The notes under the pieces: generated by a model
The model's input: the letters and a program-made list of their open reading frames with translations, nothing else
What the model was told of the DNA's origin: nothing
Database searches by the model: none
DNA from: Nonomuraea sp. NEAU-A123
GTDB taxonomy: Bacteria; Actinomycetota; Actinomycetes; Streptosporangiales; Streptosporangiaceae
Reading direction: 5' to 3'
DNA: 64,000 nucleotides
Assembly (NCBI RefSeq): GCF_018603905.1
Contig: NZ_JAHFZZ010000004.1
Coordinates: forward strand, 434,001-498,000
Translations under genes and position numbers: made by a program
Shown: positions 17,517 through 27,800 of the stretch, piece after piece
Numbering within the stretch: position 1 is the stretch's first letter
How the letters are laid out: each line of letters begins with the position of its first letter

Positions 17517-18968
17517 GTGCTGCTGACCATTTCGACCACCGCCACACCTGCCACCGATCTGGGCTTTCTCCTGCATAAGCATCCAGATCGGGTGCAGGAG
17601 TTCGGCCAGTCGTTCGGTACGGCCACGGTCTTCTACCCGGAGTCCGGCGAGGGGCGCTGCACGGCCGCGCTGCTGCTCGACGTCGACCCGATCGCGCTGG
17701 TCCGGTCACGCGGCAAGAACTCGCCCGACTTCAGCCTGTCCCAGTACGTCAACGACCGGCCCTACGCCGCCTCCTCGCTGCTGGCCGTGGCCCTGGGCGA
17801 CGTCTTCCGGACCGCGCGGGCCGGCCGGTGCAAGGCCCGGCCGGACCTGCCGGGCCGGCCGATGCCGCTGGTGATCGGGCTGCCGGCGCTGCCCTGCCGC
17901 GGCGGGCCCGAGCTGGCGGCCCGGCTGTTCGAGCCGCTCGGCTGGGCCGTCGAGGCGCTGGCCGTACCCCTGGACGAGGGGTTTCCCGAATGGGGAGACT
18001 CGCGTTACGTCCGGCTGACGCTCAGCGGGACCGTACGGCTGGCCGACGCGCTCAACCACCTGTACGTGCTGCTGCCCGTGCTCGACGACGGCAAGCACTA
18101 CTGGATCGCGCCCGACGAGGTGGACAAACTGGTCAGGGCCGGTGAGGGCTGGCTGTACGGGCACCCGGAGCGCGGCCTGATCATGCGGCGCTACCTGGGC
18201 CGCCGCTGGGCGCTGGCCCGGACGGCGCTGGCCAGGCTGGCCGAGCTGGGCGACGAGACCGAGGAGCAGTTGGAGCCCGCGGTCGACGAGGACGCGGCGG
18301 CGGGGGAGACCGCGGCCGACGAGGCGGCCGCCGCAGAGGCCGAGGCCCAGGGCGATGTGCCGGAGGTCAAGCCGAAGGCGCTCAACGTCAGGCGGCGCGA
18401 GGCCGTACTGGAGACCCTGGAGGAGATCGGCGCGACGAGCGTGATCGACCTCGGCTGCGGGCAGGGCGAGTTGGTCGGCGCGATGCTGGCCAGGCCCAGG
18501 TTCGCCAGGGTCGCCGGGATGGACGTCTCGGCGATGGCGCTCACCATCGCCGCGCGCAAGCTCAAGCTGGACCGGATGCCCGACAGCAAGCGGGCCAGGC
18601 TGACGCTGTTCCAGGGCGCGCTGACCTACACCGACAAGCGGCTGTCCGGCTATGACGCGGCTGTGCTCATGGAGGTGATCGAGCACGTCGATCCGCCGCG
18701 GCTGGCGGCGCTCGAACGCGTCGTGTTCGGCCACGCCCGGCCCCAGCACGTGCTCGTGACCACCCCGAACATCGAGTACAACCCCCGCTACGAGTTCCTG
18801 ACCGGGCTGCGCCATCGTGACCACCGCTTCGAGTGGACCCGCGCCGAGTTCGCCGCGTGGGCCTCGCGGGTGGCCGATGATTACGGCTACCAGGTCACCT
18901 TCAAGCCTGTCGGCGACGACGACCCCGAGGTCGGGCCGCCCACCCAGATGGGAGTGTTCACCCGATGA
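17517..18968 (+). CDS. hen1: Bacterial Hen1 3'-terminal RNA ribose 2'-O-methyltransferase
   Basis: A 483-residue protein with the bacterial Hen1 layout: an N-terminal ~240-residue domain (MLLTISTTATPATDLGFLL, HKHPDRVQEF) that in characterised systems helps activate Pnkp, an acidic Ala/Glu-rich linker (~248-280), and a C-terminal methyltransferase with VIDLGCGQGEL and the metal-binding EVIEHVDPPRL plus HRDHRFEW. Hen1 2'-O-methylates the RNA end before ligation so that the repaired site resists renewed ribotoxin cleavage. GTG start at 17517; stop overlaps the Pnkp start by ATGA. Confidence 0.95.
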   Translation: MLLTISTTATPATDLGFLLHKHPDRVQEFGQSFGTATVFYPESGEGRCTAALLLDVDPIALVRSRGKNSPDFSLSQYVNDRPYAASSLLAVALGDVFRTARAGRCKARPDLPGRPMPLVIGLPALPCRGGPELAARLFEPLGWAVEALAVPLDEGFPEWGDSRYVRLTLSGTVRLADALNHLYVLLPVLDDGKHYWIAPDEVDKLVRAGEGWLYGHPERGLIMRRYLGRRWALARTALARLAELGDETEEQLEPAVDEDAAAGETAADEAAAAEAEAQGDVPEVKPKALNVRRREAVLETLEEIGATSVIDLGCGQGELVGAMLARPRFARVAGMDVSAMALTIAARKLKLDRMPDSKRARLTLFQGALTYTDKRLSGYDAAVLMEVIEHVDPPRLAALERVVFGHARPQHVLVTTPNIEYNPRYEFLTGLRHRDHRFEWTRAEFAAWASRVADDYGYQVTFKPVGDDDPEVGPPTQMGVFTR

Positions 18969-21454
18969 TCAGCGTCCCCGAGCTGTCTCTCGTGGTGCTC
19001 GTCGGCGTGTCGGGCAGCGGGAAGTCGACGTTCGCCGCCAAGCACTTCGCGCCGACCCAGGTCATCTCGTCCGACTTCTGCCGCGGCCTGGTCGCCGACG
19101 ACGAGAACGACCAGTCGGCCACCCCCGCCGCCTTCGACCTGCTCCACCACATCGTCGGCGTACGCCTGGCCAGAGGGCTGTTCACCGTGGTCGACGCCAC
19201 GAACGTGCAGTACGCCGCCCGCCGGAGCCTCATCGAGCTGGCCAAGAAGCACGACGTGCTGGCCGACGCGATCGTGCTCGACACCCCCGAGGAGGTGGCG
19301 ATCGAGCGCAACGCCGGCCGCCCCAACCGCGACTTCGGGCCCGGTGTGGTGATCCGCCAGCGCAAGGACCTGCGCCGCTCGCTGGGCAAGATCTCCCGCG
19401 ACGGCTTCAGGAAGGTGCACGTGCTGCGCGGCCTCGACGCCATCGAGAACGCCGAGCTCTCCTACGAGAAGGCGTGGACCGACAAGCGCGAGCTGACCGG
19501 CCCGTTCGACGTCATCGGCGACATCCACGGCTGCCGTTCCGAGCTGGAGACGCTGCTGGGGACCCTGGGCTGGGAGATCGAGCGCGTCGAGGGCAAGGCG
19601 GTGACGGCCCATCACCCGGCCGGTCGTACGGCGGTGTTCGTCGGCGACCTGGTCGACCGCGGCCCCGACTCGCCCGGGGTGCTCCGCCTGGTCATGGGCA
19701 TGGTCGCGGCCGGCACCGCGATCTGCGTCTCGGGCAACCACGAGGCCAAGCTGGTGCGCGCGCTGAACGGCCGCAAGGTCACGGTCGCCCACGGGCTCAA
19801 GGAGTCGCTCGAGCAGTTCGCCGCCGAGCCGCCGGAGTTCGTCGAGCGGGCCCGGACGTTCATGGAGGGCCTGATCAGCCACTACCTGCTCGACGGCGGC
19901 CGGCTCGTCGTCGCGCACGCCGGGCTCAAGGAGGCCTACCACGGCCGCGCGTCGGGCCGGGTCCGCGCGTTCGCCCTGTACGGCGACACGACCGGCGAGA
20001 CCGACGAGTACGGCCTGCCGGTCCGCTACCCGTGGGCCGAGGAGTACCGCGGCCGGGCCATGGTCGTCTACGGCCACACGCCCACGACCAAGCCTGAGTG
20101 GATCAACAACACGATCTGCCTCGACACCGGCTGCGTGTTCGGCGGCACGATGACCGCGCTGCGCTACCCGGAACGCGAGCTGGTCTCCGTCCCCGCCGAG
20201 CAGATCTGGTACGCCTCGGTCAAGCCGCTCGGCGGCGGGCCCGCTCGCGACCCGGGCATGCTCGACATCGGCGACGTCCAGGGCACCAGGCACGTCGAGA
20301 CCCGGTTCGGCACCCGTGTGAAGGTGATGGAGGAGAACGCGGCCGCGGCTCTGGAGATCATGAGCCGGTTCGCGGTGGACCCGCGCTGGCTGGTCTACCT
20401 CCCGCCGACCATGGCTCCGCCGGAGACGTCCAAGCTCGACGGCTACCTGGAGCACCCGTACGAGGCGTTCGAGGAGTTCGCCGCCGCCGGGGTGAGCGAG
20501 GTCGTGTGCGAGGAGAAGCACATGGGGTCGCGGGCCGTCGCCGTGCTCGCCAGGACCCCCGAGGTGGCCGCGGCGCGCTTCGGCGTCACCGACGGCTCCG
20601 CGGGCGCGGTTTACACGCGTACCGGGCGCCCGTTCTTCGACGACATGGCGCCGCTGGTGGACCGGCTGCGGGAGGCGTGCGAGCCGCTCTGGGCCGAGCT
20701 CGGCTCCGACTGGGTGGTGCTCGACTGCGAGCTGCTGCCCTGGTCGGCCAAGGCGGGCGAGCTGATCAGGAGCCAGTACGCCTCCGTCGGCGCGGCGGCG
20801 CGGGCGGCGCTGCCTGAGGCGGTGTCGGTGCTGGAGGCGGCCGCCGGGCGCGGGCTGGATGTGGGCGGGGTGCTCGCCCGCACTCGACGCCGCACCGACA
20901 ACGCTGCCCTGTTCCGCGACGCCTATGCGCGTTACTGCTGGCCGGTTGACGGCCTGGACGGGGTACGCGTGGCGCCGTTCCAGATCCTGGCCTGCGAAGG
21001 CCGGGCCACGGCGCTGGAGCCGCACGCCTGGCACCTGTCGGCGCTCGCCCTGCTCGACTCGCCGCTGATCGCCCCCACCAGGCACGTCTTCGTCTCGCTC
21101 GACTCCCCGGAGTCGCGGGCCGGGGCGGTGGACTGGTGGTCCGCGCTGACGGCGGCCGGCGGAGAGGGCATGGTGGTCAAACCCGCCCAGTACGTGGCAG
21201 GCCGGGTCCAGCCTGGGGTCAAGGTACGCGGGCGCGAATACCTGCGGATCATCTACGGCCCCGACTACACCGAGTCGCTCGACGTGTTGCGCAGGCGCTT
21301 CCTCGGCAAGAAGCGGTCCATGGCGCTGCGCGAGTACGCGCTCGGCCTGGAGGCCCTGTCGCGCCTGGCCGACGGCGACGCGGGCTGGCGGGTGCACGAG
21401 CCGGTCTTCGCGGTGCTCGCCCTTGAATCCGAGCCGGTGGACCCGCGACTGTAG
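18965..21454 (+). CDS. pnkp: Polynucleotide kinase-phosphatase-ligase (bacterial Pnkp)
   Basis: An 829-residue three-domain RNA repair enzyme. Kinase domain: Walker A GVSGSGKST (Lys20). Calcineurin-type phosphatase: GDIHGCRSEL, GDLVDRGPDS and SGNHEAKL (residues ~180-265). C-terminal adenylyltransferase-like ligase: CEEKHMGSRA with nucleotidyl Lys518, and later segments such as EGMVVKPAQYV. It heals 5'-OH and 2',3'-cyclic phosphate ends and, with Hen1, seals them. Full family length. The operon with hen1 is the standard repair cassette against tRNA-cleaving toxins. Confidence 0.96.
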   Translation: MISVPELSLVVLVGVSGSGKSTFAAKHFAPTQVISSDFCRGLVADDENDQSATPAAFDLLHHIVGVRLARGLFTVVDATNVQYAARRSLIELAKKHDVLADAIVLDTPEEVAIERNAGRPNRDFGPGVVIRQRKDLRRSLGKISRDGFRKVHVLRGLDAIENAELSYEKAWTDKRELTGPFDVIGDIHGCRSELETLLGTLGWEIERVEGKAVTAHHPAGRTAVFVGDLVDRGPDSPGVLRLVMGMVAAGTAICVSGNHEAKLVRALNGRKVTVAHGLKESLEQFAAEPPEFVERARTFMEGLISHYLLDGGRLVVAHAGLKEAYHGRASGRVRAFALYGDTTGETDEYGLPVRYPWAEEYRGRAMVVYGHTPTTKPEWINNTICLDTGCVFGGTMTALRYPERELVSVPAEQIWYASVKPLGGGPARDPGMLDIGDVQGTRHVETRFGTRVKVMEENAAAALEIMSRFAVDPRWLVYLPPTMAPPETSKLDGYLEHPYEAFEEFAAAGVSEVVCEEKHMGSRAVAVLARTPEVAAARFGVTDGSAGAVYTRTGRPFFDDMAPLVDRLREACEPLWAELGSDWVVLDCELLPWSAKAGELIRSQYASVGAAARAALPEAVSVLEAAAGRGLDVGGVLARTRRRTDNAALFRDAYARYCWPVDGLDGVRVAPFQILACEGRATALEPHAWHLSALALLDSPLIAPTRHVFVSLDSPESRAGAVDWWSALTAAGGEGMVVKPAQYVAGRVQPGVKVRGREYLRIIYGPDYTESLDVLRRRFLGKKRSMALREYALGLEALSRLADGDAGWRVHEPVFAVLALESEPVDPRL

Positions 21455-21523
21455 TTTTTGAGTAATCGTGGCTGTACGTGAAGTGACGGCGGGTAAGTCC
21501 CCATTCCGGGGAGGGAGTCCGCA

Positions 21524-22912
21524 ATGGCTACTGCGCACGGCCACCAGGAGAACCTTGGTCACGTCGTTTTCATCACGGCGGCGGCGGCCATCGGCGGGTT
21601 CCTGTTCGGCTACGACAGCGCCGTGATCAACGGCGCTGTCGTCGGGATCCAGAAGTACTTCCGGGTCGGCCCGGTGGAGATCGGGATCGTGGTGGCCATC
21701 GCGCTGCTCGGCTCCGCCGTCGGCGCCTGGATCGCGGGCCGGCTGGCCGACTGGTGGGGCCGTACCAGGACGATGCAGGTGGCGGCCATTCTGTTCTCCG
21801 CCAGCTCGATCGGGCAGATGCTGCCGTTCGCCCTCTGGGACCTGGCCCTCTGGCGGGTTCTGGCGGGCATCGCGATCGGGATGGCCTCGGTGCTCGGGCC
21901 GGCCTACATCGCCGAGGTGTCGCCGCCCGCCTACCGGGGGCGGCTCGGCTCGTTCCAGCAGCTCGCGATCGTGCTGGGCATCGCGTTCTCGCAACTGGTC
22001 AACTATGCCTTCGTCCGGCTGGCGGGCGGCGACGTCAACAACCAGCTCTGGGGACTGCAGGCCTGGCAGTGGATGCTGGGCGCGTGCGTCGTGCCGGCCC
22101 TGCTCTACCTGTTGTTCGCCTCGACCATCCCCGAGTCGCCCCGGTACCTGATCGCGGTCGGCCGGATCAGGCAGGCCCGCACGGTGCTGGCCGAGGTCGA
22201 GGGTGAGCACGTGGACCTGGACGCCCGGGTGGCCGAGATCAAGCTGGTCCTCAGGACCGAGGAGAGGTCCTCGATCAAGGAGCTGCGCGGGCCCGCCTTC
22301 GGGCTGCTGCCGATCGTCTGGATCGGCATCGCTCTGTCGGTCTTTCAGCAGTTCGTCGGCATCAACGTGATCTTCTACTACTCGTCGGTGCTGTGGCAGT
22401 CGGTGGGCATCACCCAGAGCAACTCGCTGCTGATCAGCTTCTCCAGCTCGGTCATCAACATCATCGGCACGTTCATCGCGATCTCGCTGGTCGACAAGAT
22501 CGGGCGCAAGCCGCTGCTGCTCATCGGTTCGGCGGGCATGGCCATCTCGCTGGCCACGGCCGCGTGGGCGTTCTCCTACGCCCGCGGGCTCAGCCTGCCG
22601 CCCCCGCAGGGGCCCATCGCGCTGGTCGCGGCCAACGTGTTCGTGCTGTTCTTCGCCCTGTCATGGGGTGTCGTGGTCTGGGTTCTGCTGGGGGAGATGT
22701 TCCCCAACCGCATCCGGGCCGCCGCCCTCGGGGTGGCCGCCTCGGCGCAGTGGATCGCGAACTGGGCGATCACGGTGTCGTTCCCGGCCCTGTCGAAGTG
22801 GAACCTGCCGCTGACGTACGCCGGGTACGCCTTCTTCGCCCTGCTGTCGTTCCTGTTCGTCACCAAGTTCGTCAAGGAGACCAAAGGCCGCAAGCTTGAG
22901 GAGATGGGTTAG
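21524..22912 (+). CDS. Sugar porter family MFS transporter
   Basis: A 462-residue, twelve-helix transporter with the sugar porter signatures: GYDSAVINGA in TM1, GRLADWWGR in loop 2-3, PESPRYLI after TM6, QQFVGINVIFYYSS in TM7 and VDKIGRKPLLL in loop 8-9. It is likely a proton-sugar symporter in the cytoplasmic membrane. ATG at 21524 follows a GGGAGG ribosome site. No adjacent sugar catabolic genes, so substrate is open. Confidence 0.93.
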   Translation: MATAHGHQENLGHVVFITAAAAIGGFLFGYDSAVINGAVVGIQKYFRVGPVEIGIVVAIALLGSAVGAWIAGRLADWWGRTRTMQVAAILFSASSIGQMLPFALWDLALWRVLAGIAIGMASVLGPAYIAEVSPPAYRGRLGSFQQLAIVLGIAFSQLVNYAFVRLAGGDVNNQLWGLQAWQWMLGACVVPALLYLLFASTIPESPRYLIAVGRIRQARTVLAEVEGEHVDLDARVAEIKLVLRTEERSSIKELRGPAFGLLPIVWIGIALSVFQQFVGINVIFYYSSVLWQSVGITQSNSLLISFSSSVINIIGTFIAISLVDKIGRKPLLLIGSAGMAISLATAAWAFSYARGLSLPPPQGPIALVAANVFVLFFALSWGVVVWVLLGEMFPNRIRAAALGVAASAQWIANWAITVSFPALSKWNLPLTYAGYAFFALLSFLFVTKFVKETKGRKLEEMG

Positions 22913-22922
22913 CGTCCGGTGC

Positions 22923-23429
22923 GTGATTGACGACGTGCTCGGCCCCTCGCTCGATGTGTTGTTCTGCGGCATCAACCCCGGGTTGATGTCGGAGGCCACC
23001 GGCCATCACTTCGCCCGGCCGGGGAACCGGTTCTGGCCCGCGCTGCATCTGTCCGGGTTCACGCCTCGGTTGCTCGCGCCCGCCGAGCAGCACCTGCTGC
23101 CGTCGTACGGGCTGGGCATCACCAACGTGGTGGCCCGGCCCAGTGCCAAGGCGTCGGAGCTGTCGCGTGCGGAGCTGGTCGAGGGCGGGGCTCGGCTGGC
23201 CGGGTTGGTGGCTTCGGTGCGGCCGCGAGTGCTGGCCGTGCTGGGGGTGACGGCCTACCGTACGGCCTTCGCCCGGTCCAAGGCGGCCGTCGGGCTCCAG
23301 GGGGAGGCGGTGGGCGGGGTGCCGGTGTGGGTGCTGCCGAACCCGAGCGGCCTGAACGCCCACTGGACCCTGGCCGGCATCGCCGGTGAGCTGAGGCTCC
23401 TGCGCGAGCATACTGAGCGGTCGGAATGA
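22923..23429 (+). CDS. mug: G/U mismatch-specific DNA glycosylase (Mug family)
   Basis: A 168-residue uracil-DNA glycosylase superfamily protein. Motif 1 FCGINPGLMS holds the Asn of the Mug/TDG active site; motif 2 LPNPSGLNAHW near residue 145 is the minor-groove loop. It removes uracil or ethenocytosine from mismatched DNA. The GTG at 22923 is preferred, since the frame upstream runs into the transporter's stop region; a TTG at 22896 is less likely. Confidence 0.9.
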   Translation: MIDDVLGPSLDVLFCGINPGLMSEATGHHFARPGNRFWPALHLSGFTPRLLAPAEQHLLPSYGLGITNVVARPSAKASELSRAELVEGGARLAGLVASVRPRVLAVLGVTAYRTAFARSKAAVGLQGEAVGGVPVWVLPNPSGLNAHWTLAGIAGELRLLREHTERSE

Positions 23430-23445
23430 AGCCCCGCCGCGACCC

Positions 23446-23475
23446 TTGACGCGCTCAGATCTCGATCCCTACTAT
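23446..23475 (+). promoter_or_regulatory. Candidate sigma-70-type promoter of the PKS operon
   Basis: TTGACG (23446-23451) and TACTAT (23470-23475) with an 18-bp spacer, about 90 bp before the FAD oxidoreductase start and after the mug stop. Close to the HrdB-type consensus; no transcript data. Confidence 0.5.
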
Positions 23476-23564
23476 CGGGTAACCTCTAAAGGATCTACTC
23501 AATCCCCGTTTACGGTTCAACCACTTCAAGTTTTGCGGAGTGGCGCCTCGTAGGGAAAAGCCGA

Positions 23565-24809
23565 ATGACAGATGACTATGACGTCGTCATAGTGGGCGCG
23601 AGCATTGCCGGATGCGCCAGCGCAATACTCTTCGCGAATCTCGGCGCTCGCGTCGCCCTCTTGGAAAAGCATTCCGGCATGGCCGCGTACAAGGTGTTGT
23701 GCACCCATACGCTGCAACCGAGTTGCCTGCCGGTCATGAAGACGCTGGGCCTGCTGCCTCACCTCGAGGAGGCCGGGGCGCACGGGCACGTCACCCACCT
23801 GTGGACGAAATGGGGCTGGATCGCGCCGCGGTCCGCGCCCGGCGAAGACCCGCTCCCGCACGGCATCAATGTCCGGCGCCAGACCCTGGACCCCTTGCTC
23901 AGGCGGCTGGCCGCCGAGACCCCGGGAGTCGACCTCCGCCTCGGCCAGAACGTCAACGGCCTCCTGGAGGAGGACGGCCGCTGCACCGGAGTCCGCGTCA
24001 CCGCGAACGGTGTGGAGACCCGGCTGACGGCCCGGCTGGTCGTGGGCGCGGACGGCCGCAACTCGACCGTGGGCGCCCTCAGCGGGCTTCCCGTCAGACT
24101 GAGCGCCAACAACCGGCTGGGCTTCTTCGCCCAGTACCGTGGCCTGCCGGACGACGCGCCGAGCCGGGTCTGGTTCCTCGACCCCGACACCGCCTTCGCC
24201 TTCCCCAACGACGACGGCGTCACCGTGATCGCCTGCTCGCCGAACAAGGAACAGCACACCTCGGCCTTCCGCGGCGATCTCGAAGGCAGCTTCGAACGGT
24301 TCGTCCGCGCCCTGCCCGACGCTCCCCGCATCGACGAGGCCGAACGCGTCTCCAAGATCGTCGGGACGCTCGACCTCCCCAACGTCTACCGCAAGCCGTA
24401 CGGTCCGGGACTCGCCCTGGTCGGCGACGCGGCGCTGGCCACCGATCCGCTGTGGGGAGTCGGCTGCGGCTGGGCGTTCCAGTCCGCGCAGTGGCTGGTG
24501 GACGCGGTCGGCGGCGCCGTGGCGAACCAGCACGACGTGCTGCCGGGCCTGGCGGAATACGGAAAAGCACACCGTGCGGCACTGGACAGCCATCACAAGC
24601 TGATGGAGGACTATTCGGCCGTACGGCCGTTCAATGGCTTCGAGCGGCTGCTGCTTTCCGCGGCGGCCCGTGACGCCGAAGCGGCCAGGCATTATTACGC
24701 CTTCGCCTCCCGGCTCATCGACGTCAAGCAGTTCGCGTCACCGGGCTCGCTGCTGCGCGCGGCGCGGGTCAACGCATTCCACCGTCTCCGCAACAGGTCG
24801 GCCGTGTAA
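23565..24809 (+). CDS. FAD-dependent oxidoreductase/monooxygenase of the PKS operon
   Basis: A 414-residue flavoprotein of the PHBH/geranylgeranyl reductase-like class. It has the N-terminal dinucleotide motif VVIVGASIAGCASA, the DG motif VVGADGRNS near residue 160 and the GD motif LVGDAALATDPLWGVG near 285. Such enzymes hydroxylate, epoxidise or reduce polyketide products. A WGWIAP stretch at residues 83-88 does not match the WxWxIP halogenase motif in sequence or place, so halogenation is not supported. First gene of the operon, 20 bp before the PKS; it likely tailors the polyene. Confidence 0.85.
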   Translation: MTDDYDVVIVGASIAGCASAILFANLGARVALLEKHSGMAAYKVLCTHTLQPSCLPVMKTLGLLPHLEEAGAHGHVTHLWTKWGWIAPRSAPGEDPLPHGINVRRQTLDPLLRRLAAETPGVDLRLGQNVNGLLEEDGRCTGVRVTANGVETRLTARLVVGADGRNSTVGALSGLPVRLSANNRLGFFAQYRGLPDDAPSRVWFLDPDTAFAFPNDDGVTVIACSPNKEQHTSAFRGDLEGSFERFVRALPDAPRIDEAERVSKIVGTLDLPNVYRKPYGPGLALVGDAALATDPLWGVGCGWAFQSAQWLVDAVGGAVANQHDVLPGLAEYGKAHRAALDSHHKLMEDYSAVRPFNGFERLLLSAAARDAEAARHYYAFASRLIDVKQFASPGSLLRAARVNAFHRLRNRSAV

Positions 24810-24829
24810 ATCAGATTTGAAGGACACTC

Positions 24830-27800
24830 GTGACTTCTCGTATCGCCGTGGTCGGTATGGCATGCCGTTTTCCCGACGCCTCCACAGCCGGTGAGCTGTG
24901 GGACAACGCGCTGGCCGGCCGCAGGTCCTTCCGCCGGCTGCCGCCGGAGCGCATCCGGCTGTCCGACTACTGGTCGGCGGACCGTTCGGCGCCCGACCAC
25001 TTCTACTCGACCGAGGCGGCGCTGTTACGCGACTGGAAGTTCGACCGGCTGCGCTTCAAGGTGGCGGGCACGACCTTCCGCAACACCGACATGGTGCACT
25101 GGCTCGCGCTGGAGGTGGCCGCCGAGGCGCTCGCCGACGCCGGCTTCCCCGACGGCAAGGGCGCGCCGCACGAGACCACCGGCGTGGTCATCGGCAACTC
25201 CCTCACCGGCGAGGGCCAGCGCGCGGCCGGGATCAGGCTGCGCTGGCCGTACGTACGCCGCATTGTCGCCAACGCCCTGGAGGGCAAGCTGGACACCCAG
25301 CAGCTCACCGAGCTGCTCGGCCGGATGGAACACGAGTACAAGGCGCCGTTCCCCGTGCCCGACGGCGACTACCTGGCCGGCGGCCTGTCCAACACGATCG
25401 CCGGGCGCATCTGCAACCACTTCGACCTCAACGGCGGCGGCTACGCCGTCGACGGCGCCTGCGCCTCCTCGCTGCTGGCACTCACCACCTCCTGCAACGC
25501 GCTGGTCTCCGGCGACCTCGACGTCGCGGTCGCCGGCGGGGTGGACATCAGCATCGACCCGAACGAGCTCATCGGCTTCTCCAGGGCCGGCGCCCTCGCC
25601 TCCGACGAGATGCGCGTCTACGACCAGCGCTCCGCCGGGTTCTGGCCGGGTGAGGGCTCCGGGATGGTCGTGCTGATGCGCGAGCAGGACGCCATCTCCC
25701 GCGGCCACCGCATCCACGCCCTCATCGCCGGCTGGGGAGTCTCCTCCGACGGCGCGGGCGGGATCACCCGGCCGGAGTCCGACGGCCAGCGCCTCTGCCT
25801 CGACCGCGCCTACGAGCGCGCCGGATTCGGCATCGAGGAGGTGCCGTACTTCGAAGGGCACGGCACCGGCACCGCCGTCGGCGACGCCGCGGAGCTGGAG
25901 ACGATCTCCGAGGCGCGAAGGGCGGCCGCGCCGGCCGCGCCACCCGCGGTCATCGGCTCGATCAAGGCCAACATCGGCCACACCAAGGCGGCCGCCGGGA
26001 TGGCCGGCCTGATCAAGGCGGTCATGGCGGTCAACAGCGGGGTACTGCCGCCGACCACCGGCTGCGAACGCCCCCACAAGCTCATTTCCGGCGACGCCCC
26101 CGCCCTGCGCACCCTCCGCAAGGCCGAACCGTGGCCGCAGGACGCGCCGCTACGCGCGGGCGTCAGCGCCATGGGCTTCGGCGGCATCAACACGCATGTG
26201 GTGATCGAGTCTCCGCGCCGCCGTCGGCCCCGCCTGGACGGGCGGACCCGGACGCTCATGAACTCCCCCCAGGACGTGGAACTGTTCTGCCTGGACGCCG
26301 ACTCACTGGACGACCTCCGGCAGGAGGCCGAACGCCTCGCCGGGGTCGCGGTGGGCATGTCCCGGTCCGAGCTGCCGGACCTGGCCGCGTACCTGGCCCG
26401 GAAGATCGGCCGCAGGCCGAGACGCGCCGCGGTGGTCGCCGGCACGCCCGCCTCGCTCGCCGAGCGCCTGCGGCAGGTCGCCGACCTGGCCGGACAGGGC
26501 ACGGAACGCCACCTCGACAGTGCGGCCGGGGTCTTCCTCGGCGCGCTCGGCGAGCTGCCGCGCATCGTGCTGATGTTCCCCGGGCAGGGCTCCGGCACCC
26601 GCTCCGACGGGGGCGCGCTGCGCCGCCGGTTCGACTCGGTCGACGAGCTGTACGAGATGGCGGCCCTGCCCACGGGCGGCGACCAGGTCGAGACCGCCCT
26701 CGCCCAGCCGCGCATCGTCACCGCCTCGGTGGCCGGACTGCGGGTGCTCTCCGAGCTGGGCGTCGAAGCCGGGGCCGCGGTCGGGCACAGCCTCGGCGAA
26801 CTCGTCGCGCTGCACTGGGCCGGATCCTTCGACGAGGCCGCGGCGCTGCGGATCGCCGCGGCCCGGGGACGGGCGATGAGCGAGCTGTCGGAGAGCGGCG
26901 GCGCGATGGCGAGCATCACCGCCGACCACGACACCGTGGCCGCGCTGCTCGGCGACGACGATCCGGTGGTCGTCGCCGGCCTGAACTCACCGCGTCAAAC
27001 CGTGGTCTCGGGACCCGCCGAGGCGGTGACCCGGGTCGTCGAACGGGCGACCCGCCAGGGCCTGTCGGCGGTCAGGCTCCCCGTCTCGCACGCCTTCCAC
27101 TCGCGGCTGGTCGCTCCGGCCGCCGACGTCTTCGCGAGCACGCTGGCCGAAGAGCGGCCGGAGCCCGTCCGCCGGCACGTCATCTCGACCGTGACCGGCG
27201 CACCGGTCGTCGGCGAGCCCCTCGACCTGCTGCGCGAGCAGATCACCGCGCCGGTCCGCTTCATCGAGGCGCTCACGGCGGCGGCGAAGGACGCCGACCT
27301 GCTCATCGAGGTGGGGCCGGGCCAGGTGCTGACCCAGTTGGCGGGCGACATCGTCGGGGTCCCCGCCGTCGCCACGCGTACGGACGACGACTCGCTGACC
27401 GGCATCCTGCAGACGCTGGGCGCCGCGTTCGCCGTCGGCGCCGGTGTCACGGTCGGCGAGCTGTTCGAGGATCGCTTCACCCGCCTCTTCGACCCGGCCG
27501 CCACCCCGACCTTCATCACCAACCTGTGCGAGGTCGTCCCGGAGATCGACTCCGCCCTGCTGGTCGGCACCGCCGCCCCCGCGACCGCGTCCGAGGGGTC
27601 CCCGTCCTCGGACGAGCTCGCCGGCGACCCGCTGCTCCTGCTGCGTCGGCTGGTCGCCGAGCACGCCGAGTTCCCGCTGGACGCGGTGCAGGCGGACAGC
27701 AAGTTCCTGGACGATCTGCACCTCAGCTCGATCGTGGTGGGCGAGATCGTCGGCGAGTCCATGCGCCGTCTCGGGCTGTCCGAGCCCGCCGCCCCCACCG

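Noticed and set aside
18887..22210. Very long open frame (over 1100 codons) on the reverse strand
   Set aside because: It lies opposite hen1, pnkp and the transporter, all with clear motifs; high-GC third positions create such shadow frames. The same holds for the reverse frame across 657-2345.
23811..23828. WGWIAP in the FAD enzyme, like a flavin halogenase motif
   Set aside because: The halogenase motif is WxWxIP; here the order of Ile, Ala and Pro differs and it lies near residue 85, far from its usual place.
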